From: an uncultured Mucispirillum sp.
Lineage (GTDB): Bacteria > Chrysiogenota > Deferribacteres > Deferribacterales > Mucispirillaceae
Assembly (NCBI GenBank): GCA_944326705.1
Contig: CALVEY010000003.1
Location: 1 to 64,000 of the forward strand
DNA length: 64,000 nt
Direction of reading: 5' to 3'
Each line of letters starts with the position of its first letter. Position 1 is the stretch's first letter. Shown in pieces: positions 34,599 through 43,735 of the stretch. Under the pieces are notes generated by a model. That model made no database searches. It had not been told where the DNA came from and worked only from the letters and a program-made list of their open reading frames with translations. The translations under genes were made by a program, and so were the position numbers.

Positions 34599-36254
34599 AT
34601 GGTTGAAATAATTACAGGTATTATAGATTTACTGATAATTGCAGGTGTTGTTTTTGCAGTATTATTTATTAGAAAAAGATTAAAACAGCACCCTTGGAGA
34701 CGGTATATGCTGATAGCTTTTTTTATTCTTTTTGGTATTATTATTGTTGCCAGCAGTGCAACAGTTATATATTCCACAAAAAATCTGCCAAAAGATTATA
34801 AAACACGCATTTCTTCAAAAATAATTATTCCACCTTATGATATATTAAAAACACCTATAAGTATGGCTTATGCAGAAGAACTTAAAAATAATCCCACAAA
34901 AAGCGGCGCTATGCTTATTAAAAGCGGAAAAGTATCATTTTTACATAGAATTGCATTAGTTAGAATGGCTCGCCACTCCATAGAGCTGCAGACATATATT
35001 TATGAAAACGATATTACATCAAGAATATTAATGCATGAAATGAAACTTGCAGCAGACAGGGGCGTAAAAGTCCGCATTTTAGTAGATGATAACGGACTTT
35101 CATCAGATACCAGCGATATTATGCTTTTAAACTACCACCCAAATATACAGGTAAAAGTTTTTAACCCGTATGAATACCGCTCAAAAATCTTAAAATATCC
35201 ACAGTTTATTTTTAATATAAGCAGGCTGAATTACAGAATGCACAATAAACTTTTTATTGTAGACTCATCTGCTGTGATAATAGGCGGCAGAAATATCGCA
35301 AGCAACTATTTTGATGACAGCTCCCGTCTTAATTTTTCTGATACTGATGTGCTTTTTATTGGAAAACTTGCTCAAGATGCGCTAGGCTCTTTTGATGAAT
35401 ACTGGAATTATCATAAATCTATACCAGTAGATGTATTCCCAAATCTTAATAATCCAGAAGAATTAGAGATTTTAGATAGAGAAATCACTGCAAAATCTGC
35501 CTACTATCAGCAGGAAAAAGAAATGTTTGATGCAGCAATAAAATTTTTCCTGGAAAGCTTTAATGAAAAAAAATTCACTGTATACTGGGGTAATTCTAAA
35601 CTGATTGCAGACAGCCCAGAAAAAGCAGAAGGCGGTAATTTTATAAGCCCTATTATAGGTGCTCTTGACGGCTTATGGCTGGAAGCAAAAAAATCTGTAT
35701 ATATATCTGCAGCATATTTTGTGCCTGGCAAAAACGGCACTCAAAACTTAATTAATAGTGCTAAAAATGGGATAAATATAAATATACTTACTAACTCTCT
35801 AGCTTCAACAGATGCAAAAGTTGTATATTCTGGCTGGGATAGATACAGAGATGATTTAGTATTAAACGGCATAAATGTTTATGAATTTCGTAACGAAGGC
35901 TATAAAGTATACAACAGACATAATTCTGGCGCATCTCTGCACAGCAAAACTATAGTTGTAGATGATAAAATAAGCTGGATAGGCAGTTTTAATCTGGACG
36001 GCAGGTCTGCAATATATAATACAGAAGTAATTGCTGCATTCTTTAATGAAGATTTTGCAAAACTATTAAGAGAATCTATGGAAAAAGATATGTCTGAATA
36101 TATTTCCTGGAAACTTTATGCAAAAAATAATAAAGTCTACTGGAAAACATACAGAAACAGCAAAGAAATAGTAAAAGGTCATATTCCAGATACATCACTT
36201 TTAATGCGGATAGTTACTTTTGTATTAAAAATAGTGCCAGAAAAGCTGATATAA
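34599..36254 (+). CDS. Phospholipase D family protein, ClsC-like cardiolipin synthase
   Basis: The 551-residue product has two N-terminal membrane segments (about 5-25 and 38-60). Two HKD catalytic motifs follow: HNKLFIVDSSAVIIGGRNIA (near residue 224) and LHSKTIVVDDKISWIGSFNL (near residue 448). The arrangement matches ClsC/YmdC-type phosphatidyltransferases, which make cardiolipin from phosphatidyl lipids at the inner membrane. The ribosome site is weak (AGGTAA). It follows nrdA by 109 bases and converges with the Fic gene, with which it shares no spacer. A role as another PLD-type phosphatidyltransferase is possible. Confidence 0.88.
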   Translation: MVEIITGIIDLLIIAGVVFAVLFIRKRLKQHPWRRYMLIAFFILFGIIIVASSATVIYSTKNLPKDYKTRISSKIIIPPYDILKTPISMAYAEELKNNPTKSGAMLIKSGKVSFLHRIALVRMARHSIELQTYIYENDITSRILMHEMKLAADRGVKVRILVDDNGLSSDTSDIMLLNYHPNIQVKVFNPYEYRSKILKYPQFIFNISRLNYRMHNKLFIVDSSAVIIGGRNIASNYFDDSSRLNFSDTDVLFIGKLAQDALGSFDEYWNYHKSIPVDVFPNLNNPEELEILDREITAKSAYYQQEKEMFDAAIKFFLESFNEKKFTVYWGNSKLIADSPEKAEGGNFISPIIGALDGLWLEAKKSVYISAAYFVPGKNGTQNLINSAKNGININILTNSLASTDAKVVYSGWDRYRDDLVLNGINVYEFRNEGYKVYNRHNSGASLHSKTIVVDDKISWIGSFNLDGRSAIYNTEVIAAFFNEDFAKLLRESMEKDMSEYISWKLYAKNNKVYWKTYRNSKEIVKGHIPDTSLLMRIVTFVLKIVPEKLI

Positions 36255-36989
36255 TTATATTTTATATAATGCAGTTATTTCTTTAAGTCTTTCAAGTTCA
36301 TATTCTGCAATAAGATTATAAAATAAACTGTAATCATTATGGCAGTGAGCATAGTCTAAGGCTTCATAATATGCGGACTTTTTATCATTTCTAATACTTA
36401 CTGCCTGATATCCGCTTTTTAAAAGTTCTAAATTCATAATAAGCCTTGAGACTCTGCCATTACCATCTATAAAAGGATGTATGCCCACAAAATCCATATG
36501 GACTTTTGCAGCCTTTAAAACAGGATGCATATTATTGCAGGATTTATACCAGTTTATAAATTCTTCCATTTTTTCCTGCACTAATATATGGCTTGGTGGA
36601 ATATGTTCTGCTCCACTTATTATCACATTTTGATTTCTATATCTACCTGCATTATCATTATCTATATTTTTAAGTATTAAGCTGTGGATAGATTTTATTG
36701 CATATTCACTTAATTCTTCCTTATTTTTTACCATATCTTCTATATATAAAATAGCTTCTGCGTGGTTTATTACTTCAAAATGCTCTCTTAAAGTTTTTCC
36801 GCCAATAGTGATACCTTCAAGCACAACTTTTGTTTCATGCAGAGTAAGAGTATTACCTTCTATTGCATTAGAATTGTATATATACTTAATTTGAAAGTCT
36901 TTATCTAAATTTCTTATACTTTTTTTCTGTATTTTTAATTCTGCAATTTCTTTTTTCAAAGTATCAATTTCTTTAAGCAGTCTATCCAT
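36255..36989 (-). CDS. Fic family AMP-transferase with built-in inhibitory helix
   Basis: Fic proteins usually transfer AMP from ATP to target hydroxyls. The 244-residue product carries the full active motif HPFIDGNGR (171-179) with catalytic His171. Near the N terminus SNAIEGN (40-46) fits the inhibitory motif (S/T)xxxE(G/N), so it is a class II Fic that keeps itself inactive until relieved. A coiled coil occupies residues 1-25. It lies 15 bases after the L,D-transpeptidase gene on the same strand. The target is unknown. Confidence 0.93.
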   Translation of the reverse strand: MDRLLKEIDTLKKEIAELKIQKKSIRNLDKDFQIKYIYNSNAIEGNTLTLHETKVVLEGITIGGKTLREHFEVINHAEAILYIEDMVKNKEELSEYAIKSIHSLILKNIDNDNAGRYRNQNVIISGAEHIPPSHILVQEKMEEFINWYKSCNNMHPVLKAAKVHMDFVGIHPFIDGNGRVSRLIMNLELLKSGYQAVSIRNDKKSAYYEALDYAHCHNDYSLFYNLIAEYELERLKEITALYKI

Positions 36990-37004
36990 AATACCTTTTT
37001 CCTT

Positions 37005-37547
37005 TTATGGCTTTATTTCTATTTTTGTGCCTATATCTATTATTTCATAAAGTTCTGCCATATCTTCATTTGAAACTGCTATGCAGCCATGCGTCCAGTC
37101 ACCATATATATCAAATAATGGTTTTGCCATACTAAATCCGTTTGGAAGTCCATGTATTTTGATATCGCCACCTGCACTTTTATTATACTTTGCTGCGTAT
37201 TCCTTATCTTTTTCGTTAGGGTAGCTTATGCCAAGGTTTAAAAAATACTTGCTTTTTGGGTTTTTGCCGTCAATAAAATAAACACCTTCTGGGGTTTTAT
37301 TATCCCCTTCAAACTGTTTATGGCCGACTGGGTTTTGACCAAGTGATATTTTATATGTTTTTAAAAGCTCATTATCATGATATATAGATAACTGCCGTTT
37401 AGATTTTTCTACTACTATTAGATTTACTTTTCCTTTTAAACTTTCATCTATTTTATATTCCTTTTTCTGCTCCATAAAATATCCTGCCAGTATCAAGACA
37501 AATAATAAAATGATTATCAGTAATAATGTTTTTACTATTTTTTTCAT
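37005..37547 (-). CDS. L,D-transpeptidase (YkuD family)
   Basis: The YkuD domain uses a catalytic Cys to form 3-3 peptidoglycan crosslinks or attach proteins to the wall. From the ATG at 37547 (180 residues), the stop of yraN overlaps the start as TAATG; an alternative ATG lies 6 bases upstream. A single N-terminal anchor (about residues 4-25) is followed by the domain with HGLPNGFS (conserved His) and the THGCIAVSN active site, where Thr stands in place of the usual Ser before HGC. It is in an operon with yraN, rnhB, hypB and hypA. Confidence 0.9.
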   Translation of the reverse strand: MKKIVKTLLLIIILLFVLILAGYFMEQKKEYKIDESLKGKVNLIVVEKSKRQLSIYHDNELLKTYKISLGQNPVGHKQFEGDNKTPEGVYFIDGKNPKSKYFLNLGISYPNEKDKEYAAKYNKSAGGDIKIHGLPNGFSMAKPLFDIYGDWTHGCIAVSNEDMAELYEIIDIGTKIEIKP

Positions 37548-37891
37548 TACCATGCACCAAAAGCATTTTCTATATGGGTTATTTCGTTATCATCTATAGA
37601 TATTACATCAAATCTTACAGGCATTTTTATATTATTTTCATTTATATAGTGCTGTGCTGTTTTTATAATTTTCTGCTGTTTTGTATAGTGGACTGCTTCA
37701 TAGCCTTTGCCAAATTTTACAGACTTCCTGTATTTTACTTCTATAATTACAAGTGTATTATTATCTTTTGCAATAATATCTATTTCCCCATACAAGCATC
37801 TGTAATTTCTTTCTAATATTTTATACTTTTTAGATTTAATATAATTACAGGCTTTTTCTTCCCCACTTTTTCCTGATAATATTTTATCCAT
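37547..37891 (-). CDS. yraN: YraN family (UPF0102) nuclease-fold protein
   Basis: The 114 residues match UPF0102: GKSGEEKACNYIKSKKYKIL, then RCLYGEIDIIAKDNNTLVII and EVKYRKS. The G-E-I-D-x-I and E-V-K residues form the PD-(D/E)XK nuclease-like site. Its biochemical role is uncertain; homologues are often next to rnhB, as here, hinting at a nucleic-acid role. Its end overlaps the L,D-transpeptidase start. Confidence 0.92.
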   Translation of the reverse strand: MDKILSGKSGEEKACNYIKSKKYKILERNYRCLYGEIDIIAKDNNTLVIIEVKYRKSVKFGKGYEAVHYTKQQKIIKTAQHYINENNIKMPVRFDVISIDDNEITHIENAFGAW

Positions 37892-37901
37892 AGGCTGCCT
37901 T

Positions 37902-38453
37902 TTATGTAAAATTTTTTAGAAAAGATTTCCTGTGCACTGGCGTTATACCCAGCTCTTTTATAGCTGCAATATGCTCTTTTGTGCCATAGCCTGCATTTTT
38001 TTCCCACAGGTAGCCTTTATATATTTTTGCAAGCTCTGCCATCAGGTTATCCCTGTAAACTTTTGCTACTATTGATGCAGCTGAAACTTGAATATATGTA
38101 TCATCTGCTTTATTTGGGTGGATATATTCTTTATCAATATTATTAAGTGCTACTGCATCAACTATTAATTTATCATAATCACAAGTAAGCCGTGACAGGC
38201 TTAAATGCATTGCATGTTTAACTGCATTTAATATATTTATTTTGTCTATTATTATTGGGCAGACTACACCTATGCCGTAAGAAACAGCGTTTTCTATAAT
38301 AAAAGGATAAAGCTCTTCACGCTTTTTTTTAGAAAGTTTTTTAGAATCTTTTATGCGGTCATCATAAAAATCACTTTCAAAAACAACCGCACAAGTTACA
38401 ACAGGACCAGCCAGACAGCCTCTGCCTACTTCATCTATACCTGCTATGAGCAT
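37902..38453 (-). CDS. rnhB: Ribonuclease HII
   Basis: RNase HII cuts RNA-DNA hybrids and single ribonucleotides in DNA. The 183-residue product has the N-terminal IAGIDEVGRGCLAGPVV with the first catalytic Asp and Glu, the Asp in KLIVDA, and the ASIVAKVYRD stretch common to the family. Length is normal. Its ATG lies within the last codons of hypB (10-base overlap), so the two are translationally coupled. Confidence 0.96.
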   Translation of the reverse strand: MLIAGIDEVGRGCLAGPVVTCAVVFESDFYDDRIKDSKKLSKKKREELYPFIIENAVSYGIGVVCPIIIDKINILNAVKHAMHLSLSRLTCDYDKLIVDAVALNNIDKEYIHPNKADDTYIQVSAASIVAKVYRDNLMAELAKIYKGYLWEKNAGYGTKEHIAAIKELGITPVHRKSFLKNFT

Positions 38454-39109
38454 TGTTTTTTCGCCAGAATACCACGCTCAAACCAGTCTATAACCTGCTG
38501 CAGTCCCTCACCTGTTTTGCATGAAATTGTAAAATCTTCTAATGTGCTTTTTATTTTTTTAGCATTTGATATGGCTTTTTCTATATCAAAATCTACATAA
38601 GGTGCTAAATCTATTTTATTAATAATAAAAATATCCCCAGCAAAAAACATTGTAGGATATTTTAACGGCTTATCGTCCCCCTCTGTTACAGAAAGCAGAA
38701 TAATATTTGCGTCCTGTCCTAAATCATATTCTGACGGACATACTAAATTGCCTACATTTTCAATAATAAGTAAATCTAGATTATCACCATCTACAAGGGG
38801 CAGTTTTCTTTCTATCTCTGCAGCTTCTAAATGACATGCTCCCCCAGTTTGTATCTGCACAGCCTTAACACCTACTTTTTCTATACGCTCTTTATCGTTT
38901 TCTGTCTGCAGGTCGCCTTCTATAACTGCCACATTATATTTAGATGATAATGCACCTAATATTTTTTCTAAAAGGCTTGTTTTACCGCTGCCAGGTGATG
39001 ACATAATATTTACAGTAAATGTACCGTTCTTTTTAAATCTGCTACGAAGCTCTGCCGCATCCATATCATTTTTTGAAAGAACTTTCTGATTTATTTCTAT
39101 TTTTTCCAT
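38444..39109 (-). CDS. hypB: Hydrogenase/urease nickel insertion GTPase HypB
   Basis: HypB is a GTPase that delivers nickel to [NiFe] hydrogenase precursors with HypA. In the 221 residues, Walker A reads SSPGSGKTSLLEKI (near 38-51), with VIEGDLQTENDKERI and the metal-site region TGGACHLEA (Cys-His). A NKID motif (IINKIDLAP) near residue 170 gives guanine specificity. No His-rich N-terminal nickel store is present. hypA precedes it by 15 bases. No hydrogenase structural genes are in the window. Confidence 0.95.
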   Translation of the reverse strand: MEKIEINQKVLSKNDMDAAELRSRFKKNGTFTVNIMSSPGSGKTSLLEKILGALSSKYNVAVIEGDLQTENDKERIEKVGVKAVQIQTGGACHLEAAEIERKLPLVDGDNLDLLIIENVGNLVCPSEYDLGQDANIILLSVTEGDDKPLKYPTMFFAGDIFIINKIDLAPYVDFDIEKAISNAKKIKSTLEDFTISCKTGEGLQQVIDWFERGILAKKQCS

Positions 39110-39124
39110 ATACCTGCTCCCTGA

Positions 39125-39466
39125 TTAATCCACATCTATATAAGCAATTTCAAGTTCGTTGCCTGTTAATATTTTCACTCTGCCGGAATTACATTTTGGG
39201 CATAAGACAAAATAGCCGTCAAGCTCTGATTCTGTGCCGCATTCTTCACATTTACCAGTTAACGGCACTTCCATATATTCAAACTCTGAATTTTCTGCTA
39301 TTGTGCCAGCTTTTAATGCATCAAAAGCAAATCTGAGAGATGCTTCATCAATAGCACTCATTTTGCCTATACGGACACCAACATTATTTATCTTTTTTGC
39401 ACCATTTTCTTCTGCTGTTTTTAGTGCAATTTCTAATATGCTTTGAGCAATACCTGTTTCGTGCAT
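39125..39466 (-). CDS. hypA: Nickel metallochaperone HypA
   Basis: HypA binds nickel through its N-terminal Met-His-Glu and holds a structural zinc. The 113 residues begin MHETGIAQS and contain the zinc knot CEECGTESELDGYFVLCPKC. An AAGGTGA site precedes the ATG. It is the first gene of a probable minus-strand operon hypA-hypB-rnhB-yraN-L,D-transpeptidase-Fic. Confidence 0.96.
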   Translation of the reverse strand: MHETGIAQSILEIALKTAEENGAKKINNVGVRIGKMSAIDEASLRFAFDALKAGTIAENSEFEYMEVPLTGKCEECGTESELDGYFVLCPKCNSGRVKILTGNELEIAYIDVD

Positions 39467-39507
39467 ATATCACCTTAAATCATTGTTTTAATATCATAAT
39501 ATAGTTA

Positions 39508-41511
39508 TTAAAATAAATCAATATCTACTGATATTTTACTGCCCTTATATACTGCATTTTCCTTGTCTTTTTGTGACATACTGCCACTTTGCTCATATAA
39601 TTCTTCTGGCAGTTCATTAAAGAAATAATGGGACTGACCTGCATAATCTGTCATACCTGAGCCTGCAGTTGTAAAATATCTGCTGTAAAGTATAAGCTCA
39701 TTTTTTGCCCTGGTTAAAGCAACATAAAGACATCGTCTTTCTTCTTCTATACTTTCATCTCCCTCTTTTACTGCCCTTTTTGAAGGGTATGAATAAGGGG
39801 TTACATTTAACAGATGACATACATCAGCTTCTAAGCCTTTTGCAGAATGTATTGTGGAAAGTATAACACATTCTTTTGGCTTATCTGTGTCTATAAATGA
39901 TGATTCTAATGCAGGGTCTAATATATATTCTGTGATGAATTCAGTTACAGAAGTTGTACTTGATGCAATCTCTTCTAAAACTGCAAAATCCTGTTTACGC
40001 CAGTTAAGCCATTCTTCCTTATAAATTTCTGCAAACCGTAAATCCATAAGAGCAAGAATTTTTGCTATCATTTCACTTGGGGAGCTTGAGTATGGAAATG
40101 CTGCTTCTAATACTTCACATACTCTTTTATCTATTTTCTTTGTTTTTAATATCTCTAATGCCTGCCCAAAATTTTCTGCATTTACCATATATTCTGATAA
40201 ACTGACAGCTGTTGCAGGTCCTATTTTATTCCAAAGCTGTAAATATCTGTGCCATGCAAGGGCGTCTTTATAGTTTGCTGTAATTCTCATAGCCGAAACC
40301 ACATCTCTTATATGGCGAGATTTCATTAAACTGCTGCCCCCGTATATTTTATATGGTATTTTTTTCATAACGCATGCACCCTCCACATGCCTGAGCCCTG
40401 AAAGAGTCCTACTTAATACCATATGCCCTGAATAGTCAATATTCTTATTCATAAAATAAAGCAGTATTTTATCTGTTACAGAGTTTGCCTCCGAATATTC
40501 ATCATACATATACTCTATTACAGGCTTTACTCCCTGCCCTCTGTATGCTTTTAAATGCTTGTTGTAATCTATACTTGACTGCTCTAATAACCAGTTTGAA
40601 ATATCTAATATTTCCTGTGTAGAGCGGTAGTTTGTATTAAGATATAATTTGACAGAGTCTGGCACAATCTTAGTAAAATTATGCATAGACTTAAAATCTG
40701 CACCACGAAAAGCATATATTGACTGAGCATCATCGCCCACACAAAATAAGTGGCAGTTCTCATAAAAAGATTCTAAAAGCTGATACTGCAGCGGGTTTGT
40801 ATCTTGAAATTCATCTACTAATATATGTTCATACTTTGATGATATAAATTTTCTTGCTTCCTCATTCTGCCCTAAGCCGTTTGCAGTAATATATAATAAA
40901 TCATCATAATCAAATAACTTATTTTTCTTTTTATACGCAATATAATCCCGCATTATTTCCTTAAATACAGGCTCGTTATCTTTAATGTATTTTTCTTTTT
41001 CATATTCACTCATATTAGTGCATTCCTGCAATTTTATGGCTTCTATAAGTGGTTTTCTGGTATTTAGCATATAAGAATAAACTGACTGTATTTTAGAATA
41101 AAGCTTCTGGTCTACTGTCTTATTATTTTTATATTTCTGAGTAAAAAGAAGTTTAAAAAGGCTGTCTACATCTTCACTGTCAAGCAGTGTGTAATCATGC
41201 TGTTCAAAAACCTGCGGATTATTTTTTATAATCTGAGAGCACCAGGAATGAAATGTCTGGCCAGATAAATTTAACACAGAGCCTGTATCTTGAAACTGCT
41301 TTATTCTTTCTACTATTTCTCTTGCTGATTTTCTTGTAAATGAAAGGATAAGTATTTTATCAGGTCTTACTCCCTGACTAAGAAGATGAATAGCCCTGTG
41401 AATAATAGTCCTTGTTTTACCTGTGCCAGCCCCAGCAATCACTAATGCATGCTTGCCACTGAAAGTTACCGCCCTTTGCTGCTCCTCATTTAATGATGAT
41501 AAATAATCCAT
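39508..41511 (-). CDS. UvrD/Rep/PcrA family superfamily I DNA helicase
   Basis: This 3'-5' helicase family acts in repair and replication restart. The start at 41511 (667 residues) has an AGG six bases upstream; a GTG two codons earlier is less well placed. Motif I is AGAGTGKTRTIIHRA, motif II is HILVDEFQDTNPLQY, and motif III region is FCVGDDAQSIYAFRGAD. Motif V region is STIHSAKGLEADV and motif VI is EEERRCLYVALTRAKNELIL. Length matches Rep-like proteins. The TTHSAKG and ALTRA stretches are typical. I cannot say which of UvrD, Rep or PcrA it replaces. Confidence 0.93.
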   Translation of the reverse strand: MDYLSSLNEEQQRAVTFSGKHALVIAGAGTGKTRTIIHRAIHLLSQGVRPDKILILSFTRKSAREIVERIKQFQDTGSVLNLSGQTFHSWCSQIIKNNPQVFEQHDYTLLDSEDVDSLFKLLFTQKYKNNKTVDQKLYSKIQSVYSYMLNTRKPLIEAIKLQECTNMSEYEKEKYIKDNEPVFKEIMRDYIAYKKKNKLFDYDDLLYITANGLGQNEEARKFISSKYEHILVDEFQDTNPLQYQLLESFYENCHLFCVGDDAQSIYAFRGADFKSMHNFTKIVPDSVKLYLNTNYRSTQEILDISNWLLEQSSIDYNKHLKAYRGQGVKPVIEYMYDEYSEANSVTDKILLYFMNKNIDYSGHMVLSRTLSGLRHVEGACVMKKIPYKIYGGSSLMKSRHIRDVVSAMRITANYKDALAWHRYLQLWNKIGPATAVSLSEYMVNAENFGQALEILKTKKIDKRVCEVLEAAFPYSSSPSEMIAKILALMDLRFAEIYKEEWLNWRKQDFAVLEEIASSTTSVTEFITEYILDPALESSFIDTDKPKECVILSTIHSAKGLEADVCHLLNVTPYSYPSKRAVKEGDESIEEERRCLYVALTRAKNELILYSRYFTTAGSGMTDYAGQSHYFFNELPEELYEQSGSMSQKDKENAVYKGSKISVDIDLF

Positions 41512-41708
41512 AACCACCCTGTATTTATTATTTATAAAATATAAGATTATACTTATATACGCAGATTTAGTGATAATATTTTGGTATATTTTATATTATT
41601 TTAATATTTTATCAATGAATATTTATAGGTTAATATAGACTACACTATTATATTATGAATTAATTAATTTTAGTAAATTTTAATATAGCAAAAATTTATT
41701 TATAACAT

Positions 41709-41734
41709 AAAACCTGTTCATATGAACAGGTTTT
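41709..41734 (-). terminator. Palindromic terminator after the nuclease-pair operon
   Basis: AAAACCTGTTCA TATGAACAGGTTTT forms a perfect palindrome with A/T tracts, placed just after the gene at 41754. The tail on the minus strand is TTTTATG, so it should stop that transcript. The rest of 41512-41708 is AT-rich and without a gene. Confidence 0.65.
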
Positions 41735-41753
41735 ATATATTATATTTGCTATT

Positions 41754-42401
41754 TTAATATCGAGCATTTTTAAAGTCTTCAAGTTTGTCTTTTAGATATT
41801 TTTTCAAAAATTCAGCGGCTTTCACTGATACTTCTTTACTTGTTAGCTTTTGATTATAATCTATTAGTTCATATGCATAAATTTTATCATCAAACCAGTT
41901 TGGAATTTCTGTATATTCTTCAGAATGGTTTTTCTGTCTTAATAAATCTAAATTATATTTTTCATTGTATAAATATAATTCAAAAGAAATTACTGGATTT
42001 TTTACATCATTTTTTCCTTTTATACTCTCATTTGTATAGTAAAAAGCAATATAAAAATCAAAAGTAATATCTGATTTATTACCTGGTCCATACTGCCTTA
42101 ATGTTATATCGCAACCAATATAATTATCTTCCTCAAGTTCATATTCATCAGATATAGATTCAATAAAATCTGCATTTTCAAGTTCTTCTACTAAATAGTT
42201 ATAGCTGCTAGATAAATATTCTTTCATATCTAATACTGCAACTTCATATAGATAACGAACTTTTTTTATATTTTCTTCTGTTAAAATATCTTTCAAATTA
42301 TTTTCTTGCAATAATTCACTGTTATCAACTATATTTAATATTCCATTATATGCATTTTCTAAAAAATAATTTGTTACTTTTAGTAATTTATTGTTTTCCA
42401 T
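41754..42401 (-). CDS. Hypothetical protein coupled to a PD-(D/E)XK gene
   Basis: The 215-residue product is acidic and rich in Asn, Tyr and Leu, with no signal peptide. I recognise no family. Its start overlaps the end of the PD-(D/E)XK gene by 14 bases, so the two are co-translated and probably functionally linked. Possible roles are a partner or inhibitor of the nuclease, but there is no sequence proof. Confidence 0.65.
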   Translation of the reverse strand: MENNKLLKVTNYFLENAYNGILNIVDNSELLQENNLKDILTEENIKKVRYLYEVAVLDMKEYLSSSYNYLVEELENADFIESISDEYELEEDNYIGCDITLRQYGPGNKSDITFDFYIAFYYTNESIKGKNDVKNPVISFELYLYNEKYNLDLLRQKNHSEEYTEIPNWFDDKIYAYELIDYNQKLTSKEVSVKAAEFLKKYLKDKLEDFKNARY

Positions 42402-43344
42402 TAATTGCCTCCATTACTTCTTTATATTTTTCCATAAATCTTGCACTCATAATAAACATATTATAATCATTATCATTAAATTTATCTATATCTTCTATAT
42501 CATATAAATGTGTAAGAATATTTGACAGCCACATTTGAAAAAATATACCATCATTACTGTCTTCTATTTTACTAAAATCCACAGTACTCCAGTCTTTCTC
42601 ATCTGTTTTACTAAACTTGTAGCTGTTATATCCTGCATAAAAAGCTGCTGCTAAATCAAGCCATGTAATATTTTTAAATTCCTTACATTTTGGAGTTGCT
42701 TCTTCAACTGTGAGATATACAAACCCAAAAGCTTTATTTTGTTTTGCTTTATAATATCTTTCTGTTTGGTCTTTACCTTCTTTTGATTTTATCTTAGCTT
42801 CTATAACAAGTTCATTTTTTTCATCTTCATTTTCATTACATATACATAATACATCTAATCTATCTAGTGAGTCATCTTGAAGCCTAGCTTCACATTCTGC
42901 TTCTTTTAAAGTATATTCATCATGATTTTTAAGTAAGAATAAAATACTTTTAAATAGTTTGTCTCTAAATTCACTTTCCCTTAAAAAGTGACTTAGTAAA
43001 TATGTATAGGCAGTTTCACTTGTTATTTTTTTATATCCCATAACATTTGTATTTGATTTAAGTGGAGAAAATCTATATTCTTTAAAATATGAGAACCATT
43101 TTATATTTTCTTTAAATGTTCCTTTAAGAGCTTCATTTAATGCTTGATTTAAGTCGCCTAGATTTTCTTTAACAAATTCAAAATCTTCATCTAAGCAAGT
43201 TGTAAACCTTTTTACTATTTTGTTCAATTCATCATTTAACTGTTTATTCATTAATTCCAAATTTTCAGATATGAAGTTTAAGTCATTATCTAAAAATGCA
43301 ATAAATTCTTTTACAGTTTGTTCATTAGCTTGTATGTTATCCAT
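42388..43344 (-). CDS. PD-(D/E)XK nuclease-superfamily protein
   Basis: The 318-residue product has a coiled-coil N-terminal part (about residues 10-80). A nuclease-like core follows: SLDRLDVLCICNENEDEKNE then LVIEAKIKSKEGKDQTERYY (about 175-215), the D-x(n)-E-x-K pattern with a Gln-containing helix. This resembles the family often called PDDEXK_4, found in defence and phage-related loci. It is the first gene of a two-gene unit. Its promoter is in the AT-rich gap 43345-43458, where I see no other element. Catalysis and target are inferred only. Confidence 0.75.
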   Translation of the reverse strand: MDNIQANEQTVKEFIAFLDNDLNFISENLELMNKQLNDELNKIVKRFTTCLDEDFEFVKENLGDLNQALNEALKGTFKENIKWFSYFKEYRFSPLKSNTNVMGYKKITSETAYTYLLSHFLRESEFRDKLFKSILFLLKNHDEYTLKEAECEARLQDDSLDRLDVLCICNENEDEKNELVIEAKIKSKEGKDQTERYYKAKQNKAFGFVYLTVEEATPKCKEFKNITWLDLAAAFYAGYNSYKFSKTDEKDWSTVDFSKIEDSNDGIFFQMWLSNILTHLYDIEDIDKFNDNDYNMFIMSARFMEKYKEVMEAINGKQ

Positions 43345-43458
43345 AATTATTCCTATATTCTATAATAAAATAGTCATAAATCTGTATTATAAATATAAAT
43401 ATTATGCAGTAATTATAGACATATATATGTATTAAGTCAAGTTTTTAATTTTTAATAC

Positions 43459-43492
43459 AAAAAAAGACCCTTCTAGTAAAGGGCCTTTTTTG
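43459..43492 (-). terminator. Terminator after rpsU
   Basis: AAAAAAGACCCTT pairs with AAGGGCCTTTTTT with one mismatch around a 6-base loop. The minus-strand side ends in T residues, directly downstream of rpsU. Confidence 0.85.
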
Positions 43493-43494
43493 TG

Positions 43495-43713
43495 CTACGC
43501 ATTTTTGTAGCTTTTTTGAAGTTTTCTTTGTAACTTCTGTTGTTTGCGACGAGCTTTTAAAAGTTTTTTGCGTCTTACTTCTGTTGGTTTTTCATAGTAA
43601 GCGTGTTTTTTAATCTCACGGATTAAACCTTCCCGTTCGATTTTCTTTTTTAAAAGTTTTAATGCCTGGTCAACATTGTCGCCATCAACTCGGACGATTG
43701 CATTAACTGCCAA
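43495..43713 (-). CDS. rpsU: Ribosomal protein S21
   Basis: S21 is a small basic protein of the 30S subunit. I chose a TTG start at 43713, giving MAVNAIVRVDGDNVDQALK (72 residues). An AAGGTGG site lies five bases upstream and S21 usually begins near this residue. A GTG at 43722 is an alternative but overlaps that site. The typical YEKPTEVRRKKLLKARRK stretch follows. It is the last gene in the tig-clp-lon series, 22 bases after lon. Confidence 0.93.
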   Translation of the reverse strand: MAVNAIVRVDGDNVDQALKLLKKKIEREGLIREIKKHAYYEKPTEVRRKKLLKARRKQQKLQRKLQKSYKNA

Positions 43714-43735
43714 CGTGTCCACCTTCTTTCATAGT

